Shown here: in pieces, positions 22,661-33,796 of the stretch | Layout: every line of letters begins with the position of its first letter | How positions within the stretch are numbered: the first letter of the stretch is position 1 | NCBI GenBank assembly: GCA_011009095.1 | Contig: VTPC01007054.1 | Coordinates: 137,939-201,938 of the forward strand | DNA: 64,000 nucleotides | From: Ignelater luminosus | Taxonomy: Eukaryota > Arthropoda > Insecta > Coleoptera > Elateridae | Reading direction: 5' to 3' | Translations under genes and position numbers: made by a program | Notes under the pieces: model-generated | The model's database searches: none | What the model was told of the DNA's origin: nothing | Seen by the model: only the letters and a program-made list of their open reading frames with translations

Positions 22661-24203
22661 GTAGGTATGTACGAGTAAATTCAGAGCAGTATTCGATTGT
22701 TTAAAAAAACCATAAGTAAAATAAAAAAAATAAAAACGTAAAACACTAAAAATTAAACCGTATAATTATTATCGCAAGTAAATAATTTATTCTGAATTAT
22801 CAATTACTTATTAGCTACTTGTCTAGGCTATTGAAGATAAAATTGTGAATCAATACAAATTGTAGAGAAACAATATAAACAAAAATAAATACTACGTATC
22901 TTTGAAATAATTACCTAACTTAATCAGGGGGATTTTTTAAAAACAATACTTGTATAAATTACAAGGAACGCTGATTAGATCTAAAACATAATACCAAATG
23001 GTTTTCAATAAAAGAAAAATGTCCGAATCATTTCTTGACCTTGTTAACTTATACGGTGTTATCATCTAAAATATCTCTAAATTCTGCCATCTCACTGTTC
23101 TATAAATGCGAAAACAAAACACCTCGTTAAGATAAAATGCCACACGTCAATTGAATATTACAAGTTTTGCTCATTGCACTCTGATAAGCAACGTAAACAT
23201 CCTTAAAAATAATACTCCTACAAAAGCTTTTAAACTTGTACACTTTTATTCTTTTTTATTACAACCGAGAAAGATATTTTTACAAAAGAATTTAGCTTTT
23301 AGGAACAATAGACGAGAAGTCCATTTTAGTTCGTTGCAGGCACTTCATCCGAAAATTGATCCACTTCACCAACTGCGCCCCTATGCTTCGTTGCTCCCTT
23401 TTGAGAGCAGGTTCAACACTTGGTATTTTATTTTTAGTGTATGTGGGGGTGTATAAAAATGTACACTTCGTCAGTTTCAGCATCTTTCAGGAATTAATTC
23501 GCAAAATCAAACAATTGCATCTATGATATTAATAAGCGATAAAAAGTACGTGCGCGGAAATTTCATTCAAGCGGTTTAACAAGAGTCTGTTTCCACTTAA
23601 ATGAGAGTTTAATTTAGTGTATTTATTGTTCTAATTTTAAACTAGTAGGCTTTGAACTTTGTAATTAGAATCACTGAGATTCTTCATGACTAGAAAGATA
23701 ACGATCTAATTATTCCCAAGAAATGAGACTCTTTGACTTTACTAAGAATACAATTTATAGACATGATAGTCACTCTCATTTGAGTTTGCAACGAAAGATA
23801 GTTAATCTATATGTTAACTTCATTTTAATGTATAAGTGATTAACATTCACTTCTCCACAACATTCAGTCTGAATAAAATCATATTTAACATAGTCACCAC
23901 CAGATAATTCTAAGTAACAGGCGTTAGAACAAAAAAAGAAAATTCCAAACGCGTATTACTTCATCAATTCATATTTGTGCGTCTCTACTAACGTTTCTGT
24001 GATACAAAAAAAGGCACCTGACTGTGGACTATATCACAAAATTAAAACAGCAGTGTTAGAAGATACAATTCTTCTTCTTACATTGTAGAAGAAGTACAAG
24101 AAAAAATGCTGTTGCACTAAATGTAAGTTAGCAAGTGTTCTTGGCAATTTCAAGAGAGCAACAGACGATCCAATATTATATAAAACACACTGAATGCGTA
24201 TAT
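22661..24203. other. Intergenic, nothing recognised
   Basis: Short open frames on both strands around 23150-23480 overlap antisense to each other and contain no domain. No RNA gene or repeat structure was recognised. Confidence 0.45.
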
Positions 24204-26200
24204 ATGTTACGGCTAAAGTGCAAACTTGGATAGTTTGTAAATTAGCTGGATAGTATATAAACTAATAAAATACTTAGTTATTTTGCTAGAAAACTATATT
24301 AGCTGATAGTTTCAAAACTAACTAATACCCTTTGCTAATTTGATTGACAAAGTTGAAAAACTAAAATAGCCAAATGTCTTGGTTAGTTGTAAATCATTCA
24401 ATTTGAAATGAGTAGAATAGTAAACTGCTTTCTAGTGATATAAAATAACCAATATCTTGGCTATAAACTAATCCTCCATTTCTGTAGCTAATCTAACAAA
24501 AAACGTTGGGTTAGAATTTTCATGTTTTTATCAAATTGTTAGTTTAAATAATGGATCATAAACAAAAATTTAATGAAGCAATAGACAGTCTATACAAACA
24601 AAAAGCGAGTAATTCAAAAATATATACTAATAGTTATTACCAATATTGTGAAGAAGTTAATGACCTTACGTACCAGTGGGCCATTGAGTAAAAATAAAAG
24701 TTAATATTACTTTATGAAACATTTTGCTCTGCAACGAGTTGACGACGTCTATATTCTACTAAATAAATAATTGGGCAAATTAATAGCTTGCATAGATGAT
24801 TTATATGATATTATTAATGATTCCCATCAGTGCACAGGTCATGGTAGAAGACAAATTACATTCAAACTAATTAATGAAAAATATTTAAATGTCACGCAAG
24901 AAATTGTAACTTTGTTTATAGAAGAATGCAAAAACTGCCAATTAAAGAGAAATCAAGTAAAAAAGGGGATTGTAGTGAAAGTGACTGTTTCAAATAACCT
25001 AAACTTAAGATGTCAGGTAGGTTTAATTGATTTGCAAACACGTCCTGACCAAGACTACAAATTTATTTTTGTGTATCAAGAACCACTAAACCAATTATGT
25101 TTGCTTACAACCCATGAAAACAAAAACAGCTAAAGAAACAGCTTAGAATCTTTTGAAAGTGTATATGGATTTAAATAGTCTATATCTACTGCAAAGTGAC
25201 AATGGCAGAGAATTTGCAAACCACGTAAGTTTATACTGTTGTTGTCAAATTCAATTTAAAATCTGTTTCTAGACATTTTTGGGGTTGCTAAATAGGAATC
25301 CAGTTGGGGAATTTAGGCATTTATTTAGAATTGTATTGATAAATTTCCTTTCCAATGTACTTCATTGTTTATTATTTATGTTATTGAAGAACTGGTTCAA
25401 CTTTGACCGAATTGTCGAAGAGTGCATGGTAAACCACGACACTCGCAGTCTCAGAGTTCTGTTGAAAGAGCGAACCAAGATATCGACAATATAATATCGA
25501 GTTTTGAAGATAGTTTTTATCGACTAGGAACTACATATTCATGGTGTACTAAATCAGTTATTTTCACCCAATCAATTTGAACTGTGTAAACAAAATCTTC
25601 TATCTTCAGAGGATATTTAGACTGATACAGAAATCTCGCTTCGAAGTGCTGTTAGAAATTTTTCAGTTACTGGTACAACCCAGGACTATGTCAGGGGCCA
25701 GTGTAAGAAAATATGTAGAAACAGAAAATGCAAATGTGTCTTTTTGGGATACTCATGCAATAGCAAGTGCCATAATAGCGAACGATGCTATAATAAATAA
25801 ATACACAGCACATATGTTTATGTATTTGTCATAAAAATTTGGAAATTTGTGATTCGTTGAGGATTTTCGTTTATATTTAAATCGCACCATTTAAAGTAAC
25901 TAAAGCACATGTTAGCTGGTTTGTATAATAACCAGAAAATTGGCTATTTTATAATACCACCAGTTTTGTTGTTCATTCTAACTTACTAAGTTGGACATTT
26001 CATAAACCAGCCAAAGAAAATGGCTATTTTAGTTTTTTCAAATAATTGAAGTAAATTAGCCAAATGTTTTGGTTATTTTATAAACTATCGACTAATATAG
26101 TTAAATATGCGTTTTCGATCAAACTAGCTGACGGTTTAGATAGTTTGTGCATTAACCAGTTACTCTACAAACTAGCCAATTCTACACATTAACCGTAACA
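24204..26200 (+). mobile_element. Ginger-like (KRBA2-type) DNA transposon
   Basis: A 1997-bp element. Left end TGTTACGGCTAAAGTG and right-end complement TGTTACGGTTAATGTG form inverted termini flanked on both sides by TATA (24200-24203 and 26201-26204), consistent with a 4-bp target duplication. Subterminal zones on both sides are dense in imperfect repeats of TTAGCCAAATGTYTTGGTTA-like words, a plausible transposase-binding array. The interior carries an integrase-type gene remnant. Confidence 0.8.
24551..25833 (+). pseudogene. Ginger-like DDE integrase, broken
   Basis: The N-terminus reads MDHKQKFNEAIDSLYKQK (24551) and is soon stopped. The zinc-binding-like and core segment at 24771-25133 includes HQCTGHGRRQI, CKNCQLKRN and CQVGLIDLQTRPDQDYKF. 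Catalytic residues are identifiable as Asp at 25029-25031, Asp in LQSDNGREF at 25198-25200, and Glu in RHSQSQSSVERANQDI at 25464-25466. A ~155-bp insertion at about 25228-25382 separates the last two. Without it the spacing is about 36 residues, as in retroviral-type DDE integrases, and the motif ...EELVQL*PNCRRVHGKPRHSQSQ becomes continuous. The C-terminal cysteine-rich tail (CKKICRNRKCKCVF, CNSKCHNSERC) is visible at 25690-25800. Such integrases are annotated as KRAB-A domain-containing protein 2-like. Stops and frameshifts make it non-functional. Confidence 0.8.
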
Positions 26201-26204
26201 TATA

Positions 26205-27992
26205 CACCTTTTCCATCCGATTTTCTATAATATGTCATCTTTCATTTTTCAAAGAATTGTGGAAAATCTTAATAGAAGGTTGTTATCAATATTTTGTTTC
26301 TAAAACGCTTGAGTTAGAATTATTGGCGACTGCTTAATTGGACTGCACTTTCTACCGTTGCGCTGAGGGTAATTGGCGATTTATATAACCAAGAATAGGT
26401 GTTTCTAATGCTGAAAGATGTTTCACTTCAGATCAGATAGCAAGTATGGTTTATGCATGGCAACGCTCCAGTACATTTCAGCAAAACTGTTTTGGCATTT
26501 GAATGCAGTGTTTTCAGATTTGAATTTCTTTGCTTTCTTCTCTAGTATTGTAATTCCTTGACTCATACTATTCCAAGAGAAAAACGCTTAGGTAATATCA
26601 TGGGAAAAAATCCGCAATTCACCTGAGGTTTTAGAATAAGTTTACCAATCAGTGAGAAGGAGGATCGATTTCTGTATCACAGCGGGAGATGATCATTTGC
26701 AACAATTAAGTATCATTCGCTCGTAACTTTTTAAACTCTGACATTCTGTAATCTAGCAACTATACTGTTTAAACCAATATTCTTTACACTACAATTTATC
26801 CAATAAATCGACCTTTAAAGTTTTTCACGCTTATTTAAAAACACCTTGTATGCAAACAGCTTAGAAGCGTATACAAGCAAAAACAGCGGATTCAAGTATT
26901 CGTTGTCATATGAAAAAAACCAAGTCATATGATTTTGAAAAACATTTTTCTCTCATTGAGTAATGTTACCTAATGCACTAGCAAAACGCAAATTATGTAG
27001 AAATTGTGACTGCTTGAAGCCTAGAGGAAGTAGTACAAGTTTCTGATTTTCAGATGAACACTCGCATATTCCTCCCGCTCAATTCTACGTAGTATTCAGA
27101 AGAATGCAAACGTCAACAGTGGTTCGGTCCATGTGTGCTATCTTTTTTTTCCTGGGTCGGTTTGTGTGCCGACTGTCGATCCTCTTCCAGCTGTAACCCG
27201 GTTTAGCAAGTCAGTGTGCTGCTCGACTTTTTTCCATGGGAGGAGACGGGGCTATTGGCATTTACTGAGTTTCCACTTTCCAAACATTTCTCGGGTTATG
27301 GAGTTAGTACTATCGTGGCCGCGAAGTCTCTTTTCATCACTACCACCGTTTGCTGCTATCGGCCGCTACCAAACTCCACCTTCACAGAACGCGCGTGTGG
27401 AGATGAGATACTGAAGAAACATTTGTGGCCGTCAATTCAACAAGCTTCTTTCTCTGTCATCGCTGTCATCTCCCGCGACAGCCAATACATATCTAATCAT
27501 ACGTATTGTCTTTGTCGCGGACGACACAACTAGCCAACGCTTTCACCCTCACGACTAGTAGGCTACTAACATTCCACACGTACCAACCGCCCAGCGCCAC
27601 ATCGCTTCTCAACATGACCAATTGGACATGAGTCTACTCAACCACCAAGTTTGCCAACATGCACTACGAACTAAAAGGGCTGACACGCTGCCAAATCAAC
27701 AAAGCCACTGCAAGACTATTTGTAAGCATGTTCGCCAATGCCTATCACCACTCCAGCCAAATATACTTAAAAAAATCCCAAATGAATTTGCGGCAGAATA
27801 GCGAGAATCAAACATTGAAAACCACCTTCATTATCACTCTTGACCTAGACGTTGTAAAATGTAACAAAAAGCAAATAATTATTAGAATTGCTGACTTAAG
27901 CATAATAACGTTTGCTATTCACTATGCTAAGAAACTTACCCGAAAGTTGCTGTAAGTGCCTTTTGCTAGTAAAAAAAGTCTAAACTTTAAGT
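26205..27992. other. Intergenic; G+C-richer block at 27.1-27.75 kb
   Basis: Most is AT-rich with nothing recognised. From about 27100 to 27750 composition becomes balanced and three overlapping plus-strand open frames appear (27133-27414, 27216-27533, 27659-27955). Their translations show no known domain. This could be the 5' region of a decayed retroelement; I could not identify it. Confidence 0.35.
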
Positions 27993-28039
27993 CAAATTAG
28001 TTTTTACTGAAACTTTCAGTTTCAGTAAAAACTAATTTG
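27993..28039. repeat. Perfect 21-bp inverted repeat with a 5-nt loop
   Basis: The arm at 27993-28013 (starts CAAATTAGTTTTTACTG) is exactly complementary to 28019-28039, with loop TTTCA. No T-run or gene ends here, so it is not obviously a terminator. It could be a tiny MITE core or a cruciform-forming site. Confidence 0.9.
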
Positions 28040-28447
28040 TTATGCTGTTCTGTTTTGCAGGAAACATGACGTATCAAGCCGGTCATGCACGGGGACAAGC
28101 CTTAAACCGCAATGCAAAGTTACTTTTTCTTACATTACTTTAATTGAATCAAACAATCGCACTGAACATAAATGATTCGATGGCTAACTCTACTAAAGAC
28201 GTGTGGAAAGAAGTTATTAAATAACATACAAGCAGAAATGAAAGACGTCGTACTAGTCCAGTCAATGAGCTGGAAGAATAAAAAAAACCGCTCAGCACAA
28301 ATTTGAAAACTCTTTTTTGCAATGAGTTTTATATGACCCCAAGGTCATTCATGACTATTGAAACCTTCCTCCCCGCCCCCCCTTCTGCCACAAATCGCGA
28401 AATCAACCCTTTTAACAATTCCCTTTCTGGAGATTTTTTTTATTTGT

Positions 28448-30048
28448 GAAAGTAATAATAATAATAATAACATAGGTTTATTTACTCCAAAATACAAACG
28501 GCATAAGCCCTTTACATGTACTTGGATAATACTAAACTATGAATATAAATAATAATTAAACTAAGAATATACTTAATATTCATTCTCTAGAGTGTACTAT
28601 CACAGATATAATTTTTTTATAATTGCTTTACATGTATCAGAATAAATATCATAATTCACAAATAATTTATTTGCTGTAATTAGAACCACATTAAAGTTGG
28701 TACGTAGAACAAAAGATTCCTGTGAGATTCCATATTCGGTACCTTGATTCTAATAATCTCCAGCAACTGGTGAGCATCAATCTCATTATTTAATAATTTT
28801 TAAACAAACAACCCCATATTTATCTTTCTTCTTTTTGCTTTTTGCAATTGGTTCAAAGAAGAAATTTTAATAGAATATTTTGGGTAGATTCCGGTGTTTT
28901 TTTTTGTAAAGCCATCTTGCAAATACTTTCTGAACCATTTCTATTTTGTCTATGGCTGTATAAGAGATTGGACTCCAAATCATTACTGCATTTTTAAGCG
29001 ATGACCTTACGTAAATGTAGAACAGATTGCACAGAAGCTTACTGTTTGTAAAATTGGTAGTATTTCTAATGAGAAAGTAAAGATTCTTATACCTTTTTGC
29101 AACTATTTCGTTTATATGCGTTTCAAATGTGAACTTACTAGTAAATATTACTCCTAGATCCTTTATTTGTTCTTTGTGAACAATTGGTACGTTGTTGATC
29201 AAAAAGCTGTATTGAACTTTTGTTTTTGCTGTACTGTAGTTTACTATACAGCATTTATTTATATTTAGTTCGAGATCGTTGTCTTGAAACCATCTTACGG
29301 CACTGCTGATGTCTTCTTGTAATCTTACACTGTCTATTACATTATTCACAGCCCGAAATATTTTGAAATCATCAGCGTAAAGCAAACACTGCCATTTACT
29401 CACTGCACTAGGTAAGTTATTAATGAACATATTGAAGAGTAGTGGTCCTAGACACGAACCTTGCGGTACTCCCGAAGTTGGAACATATATGGAGGATGAC
29501 GTACCGTTTAGTGACACATAATTGTTTCTGTTGCACAAATAAGACCCTATAAGTTTTATTGAGTTTGAACTAAGACCAAATGCATGTAACTTATTTATTA
29601 ATATGTCAAATGAGACAGAATCAAATGCCTTACTTATGTCCATGTATGCACTAAAAACTTGCCCTCCTCCTGAGATGTTGGATAATACATATTCTGAAAA
29701 TATTGCTAGATCGGTAACTGTGCTCCGTTTCTTCACAAAGCCATGTTGGTATATTGATATTGAATTTTCGATGTGACTGTACATTTGATTGAACAGTATT
29801 CTTTCAAAGATTTTTGCCATTACTGATATAACTGAAATAGGACGATAATTACAGATACTGAAAATATCGCCATTCTTATGTATGAGTATTACTTTTGTTA
29901 GCTTCCACATGCTCGGGAATTCTCCGTCCACTATAGCCATGTTAATAATCTTCACCAGTGGATATTTAAGAATATCGGAACAACCTTTTATGATGAAACA
30001 TGGTGTATTATCAGGACCTGCAGATGATTTAGGTTTCAATGTGCTAAT
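28448..30048 (-). mobile_element. 5'-truncated Jockey-like LINE inserted in the foldback arm
   Basis: The 3' end is a (TTA)n tail at 28448-28468 on the minus strand. The 5' junction lies at about 30048, where LINE sequence (..STLKPKSSAGPDN) meets foldback sequence (..AATTCACACATT). Comparison with the uninterrupted right arm (TTTGTGAAAATGTGTGAATT) shows the insertion point directly. The insertion is younger than the foldback element. No long target duplication is visible. Confidence 0.8.
28750..30048 (-). pseudogene. Reverse transcriptase of the truncated LINE
   Basis: An uninterrupted frame of nearly 400 codons (to a stop at 28867) carries most RT motifs: LKPKSSAGPDNTP, NYRPISVISVMAKIFE, QHGFVKKRSTVTDL, the palm Asp in YMDISKAFDSV, GVPQGSCLGPLLF, the catalytic YADD in LLYADDFKIF, LELNINKC and KDLGVIF. 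After a frame change, the family C-terminus KLLNNEIDAHQLLE reappears at about 28725-28790. The long open frame suggests recent insertion. The first Met codons lie in foldback sequence and are accidental; the true N-terminus with endonuclease is missing. The enzyme would copy LINE RNA at a nicked target. Jockey/CR1-type by motif order. Confidence 0.85.
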
Positions 30049-30472
30049 GTGTGAATTTTCGCTCAAAAATGGCTTCTAGAAGGTTCTTTAGATAGCTAAT
30101 TCCGAATCCGGCATTAGTTTTTCGGAAAAGTGAACCTGGCCGTGGAAAAACAAAAAATTCGGCCCTAATTTCTAAAAAAATTTTTCTTGTTCGTGAAGAT
30201 TTTGAATTTTAACTCGAGAATGGGCCCTAGAAGGTTGGTTGTTTTGGTCGCTGATCGCTAATCTAATATTAGTTTTTCGGGAAAGTCACCCTGGCCGTGA
30301 AAAATCGGAAAATTTGGTACAATTTTTGAAAAAATTTTGGAATTTCAGCTCGAAAATGGGTTCTAGATAGTTTTTTGGGTCGCTGATCACGAATACGATG
30401 TTAGTTTTCCGAAAAAACCAACCAGGTCGTAAAAAATTAAAAAAATTTAAAAAATAGTTATTTTTGTATTAA

Positions 30473-30587
30473 GTGCGGGAAATCAGTGTTTTTTTGTAGC
30501 GCATGAGAATGGCATTTTTTTGCCGAGACTTAACGGTCTCGGCAAAAAGTCATTCGAATGCGCCAAAAAATCACTGATTTTCCTCAC
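30473..30587. repeat. Long hairpin in the foldback interior
   Basis: Two arms of about 55 nt are nearly complementary: GAAATCAGTG with CACTGATTTTC at the base and GCCGAGAC with GTCTCGGC at the tip. The loop is TTAACG (30530-30535). A second, wider inverted pair with TTTTTCTACAACC lies at 30601-30616 and 30848-30862. Confidence 0.75.
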
Positions 30588-31563
30588 GAAATGCAAACAA
30601 CATTTTTTCTACAACCTTCAAACGCTATTATATGAATTTTTGAAGTAATTATACAAAACAAGTGTGAGATGAAAATGCAAAATATTAAAGTATTAATGTG
30701 CAAAAATAATTGGTAACCTAATGTGTCATTTTGGTTTTTTTTCTTGCACATGTGCGTGAAACGTATTTTTTGCGCACATGGGCTTAAAATATATATTTTG
30801 CTTTCATGTGTATCCTTGGCGATGCTTAAATCCAACCTTTTTTTGACGGTTGTAGAAAAAAGTTTTTTTCTAGACGTTTTCGTGGTTATTTTCGAAGTAG
30901 CAGCATGCTATTACCTCGAAATCGACATCAAATACGTTTTTTTTTTTGAGAATTTTCCAATGATTTTTCACGGGTTTTTTGCAATTTTCACTGCAACAGA
31001 AAAAACTGGTTCCAAACATCTCAACTACATCGAAAGCGAGATGAACTGCCACCTAAGAGCGGTTAAACATGAGAAAAATAAAGAAAATGGCAAACTTTTC
31101 CAATTTTCCACGCCCAGGATGATTTTTCCGAAAAACTAATATCGGATTCGTGATCAGTGACCAAGAAAACCTTCTAGGACCCATTTTCGAGTTGAAATTC
31201 AAAATTTTCACGAACAAGAAAAATTTTTCCAGAAATTACGCCAAATTTTTTGTTTTTTCACGGCTAAGTTTACTTTTCCGGAAAACTAATACCGGATTTG
31301 TTATTAGCGACCCAAAAAACCTTCTAGAAGCCATTTTTGAGCTAAAATTCACACATTTTCACAAATAAAAAGAATCTCCAGGAAGGGGGTGGTTAAAAGG
31401 GTTGATTTCGCGATTTGTGGCAGAAAGGGGCCGGGGGGAAGGTCTCAGTAGTCATGAATGATCCTGGGATCATATAGAACTCATTGCAATAAAGTTTTTT
31501 CAAATTCGAGCTAAGGGTTTTTTTATTCGGTCTTTTTTCCCAGCTTATTGACTGGACTATACG

Positions 31564-33796
31564 TTTTGTTGCACCTGCATCAAAACTAGTCTAGTGTAGA
31601 GAGATCTGTTGGCTACTAAGGATGTAACACCAATTAGTAATTAATTTTTGGTATAAATAAATAACGAAATTAACAAACTTTCAATACTTAATCTCAGTAA
31701 GATAGATATTTTCAGGTGAAGTGAACGTGTGGTAACGTGCACGATTTTGCCAAAATCGACTGTAATAGATATTGAAGTAACAAAGAAAAGATATATTGGT
31801 TTATCGTAGTAGTAGATTTTGAAAAAAGAACTTATTGCCCAAAAATGTAATGGAAATATTACAATTTGTGGCAAATAAAGGATAAATGGAAGAATGAGGA
31901 AAGAACATACCTCAGGAATGTACTGTCATCAGAGATTAGAAATGTTTGTGACATACCTCACCTTTTTTTCCAAAGCATTCCTACGTCTATCTGCAATAGC
32001 TTGGTTTTTAACCACTCGATTGCAACAATGAATTGAAAAATTTGAATTGTCACAACCCTACCATTTCCTGCGTGTCGGTATATTTTTCCATACACTTTTT
32101 TCTATTTGCATTTTCTGCAATCAAAATAAACTTCTTTGACTTGATCCCGTCCATTTTATTCTTTGATTTAAGTTTATTTCCAAAGAAAGTTATAACAAAG
32201 TTTAATTTTCTCAGAGTTATTTTGAACGCTGTCACCAGTTTGCATTTCTTTATTATGATTACGTCAAAATGTGATTTGCCATCAAGGTTCTATTTTTATT
32301 GCTTGTAGCTAAATTTTTTAAGGTTTATGTTATACCTATACATCTAACGTAAGAGTAGAAATTATTTTATGTTTTTACGGGTAAAATAAGATGATTTAAC
32401 CTAATGAAAAATTTTTGTTCGGTTTATACTGAAGTGTTTATTTCATTAATTTTCAGAACGTTTATTATTATTGTTTAGTGTTATTTTATAAACTTTATTG
32501 TACTTGAATTTAGGAGTAGAGGAATGTCACGTATTGTGTGAGAATTAACGTCATTTGGCCCATTGAGAGGTTTTATACTAAAGTGATTTTTCGCCTGTTT
32601 TGTTAATAATACAAATTAAAAAGATTAAATGTTGTTTATTTGCAATATTATCGTTTAAAATATTTTTCTTTATTCACTCACGCGACATATTATGTGAACT
32701 GCCATCAGATAGTTCTCCTGGCTTCTAGTAATACACTACCTTATCTCATTTTCCCTGTAGCAATTATATTTCCTCAATGAATCCCGCTGATTTTTTAAGA
32801 TACTGAATCACTTAGAAAACTAATAAGCGAAAGACAAAAGCATTCCATTACTACTGTTCTACTAACCATTAGAGGACTTCTGAGCATCACCTAGCCTAGT
32901 ACACAAACGATTTTTTAAATTTTGGTTCCAATGGTCAATCCACTTCAGAAGATTACAAAGCTATCATTAAACTTCTAGAAAAATACTTTCAAATGACTAT
33001 TCTTAATTATTACAACATATTACCCAAGTATAATTTACAATTACAGGAGAAGTTATCAAATTTATGTCTGATTTCTTGGAAAACTTCATATCTGCTTCTG
33101 CACAAATTTGACGATTAGATGTTACGGCAAAAGTTATCACACTGAAGCAGTTTATATCTCCTTTTATATCGCTATCAGGATCTCTAGGAAAATTGTTATT
33201 TTTATTGTTTTTTAGCAGAAACACTTTAAGATTATCTTCGTCTGATTTAATAAAAGACATTATTACAGGTATTACTCAAATCAAATTATTCAATACGGTC
33301 GGTTTAAAATGGAATTACTTAGTTTTTTATCTTAAGCCCAAAACACATGTCTTGTGACGTACAGAGTATTATTTTTTAAATGTTTGATTTTAGGTAAAAA
33401 AAAATAGATATTACTTTGAAATTGCTTCATAAACAATATAATTTTCAGAAAAGAAAGTGACTTTATTGTATGGTATAGAATTGTCCCTGGAAGATCAACA
33501 GTTAGAAACAGCAAATTCTATGTCATATGATATTTTAAAATTCTACGATATCGGGTGCAAGATCTTGAGGAGTCGATTTTAAGAAAGTTCTATTTATCTT
33601 GTTTAGTCATAGTCATCAGAAAACAATTCAATACATGTAGTTATTAATAGTTCTAAAACACAATGTATTTATATGTCAATTTTCATCGAGAAGATGCTTG
33701 TTAGTGAATGGACTCTACTTACAAACATACATAAATCACTAGTCAGCTAACTTTACACATACCTTAACACCTAACTTACACAAGATGAGTTACTGA
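31564..33796. other. Intergenic, nothing recognised
   Basis: AT-rich; open frames at 31641-31874, 32033-32308 and 33003-33260 lack domains and look like chance frames. No RNA gene was recognised. Confidence 0.45.

Larger units (their letters stand above)
28249..31563. mobile_element. Large foldback element with tandem sub-repeats
   Basis: Outer arms are mirror images: TAGTCCAGTCAATGAGCTGG near 28254 on the left, and its near-complement at about 31540-31560. The arms share GCCACAAATCGCGAAATCAA and continue inward. Next to this are tandem ~140-150-bp sub-repeats beginning TGG(G/C)TYCTAGAAGGTT: three on the left (about 30070, 30221, 30358) and two inverted on the right (about 31333, 31183). The arrangement is that of Foldback-type elements. 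A Jockey-like LINE (28448-30048) is inserted in the left arm; without it the element is about 1.7 kb. No transposase is recognised. Confidence 0.8.

Noticed and set aside
30723..31139. 138-codon plus-strand frame inside the foldback element
   Set aside because: Its sequence is explained by inverted and tandem repeats; opposing frames overlap and no domain is seen.
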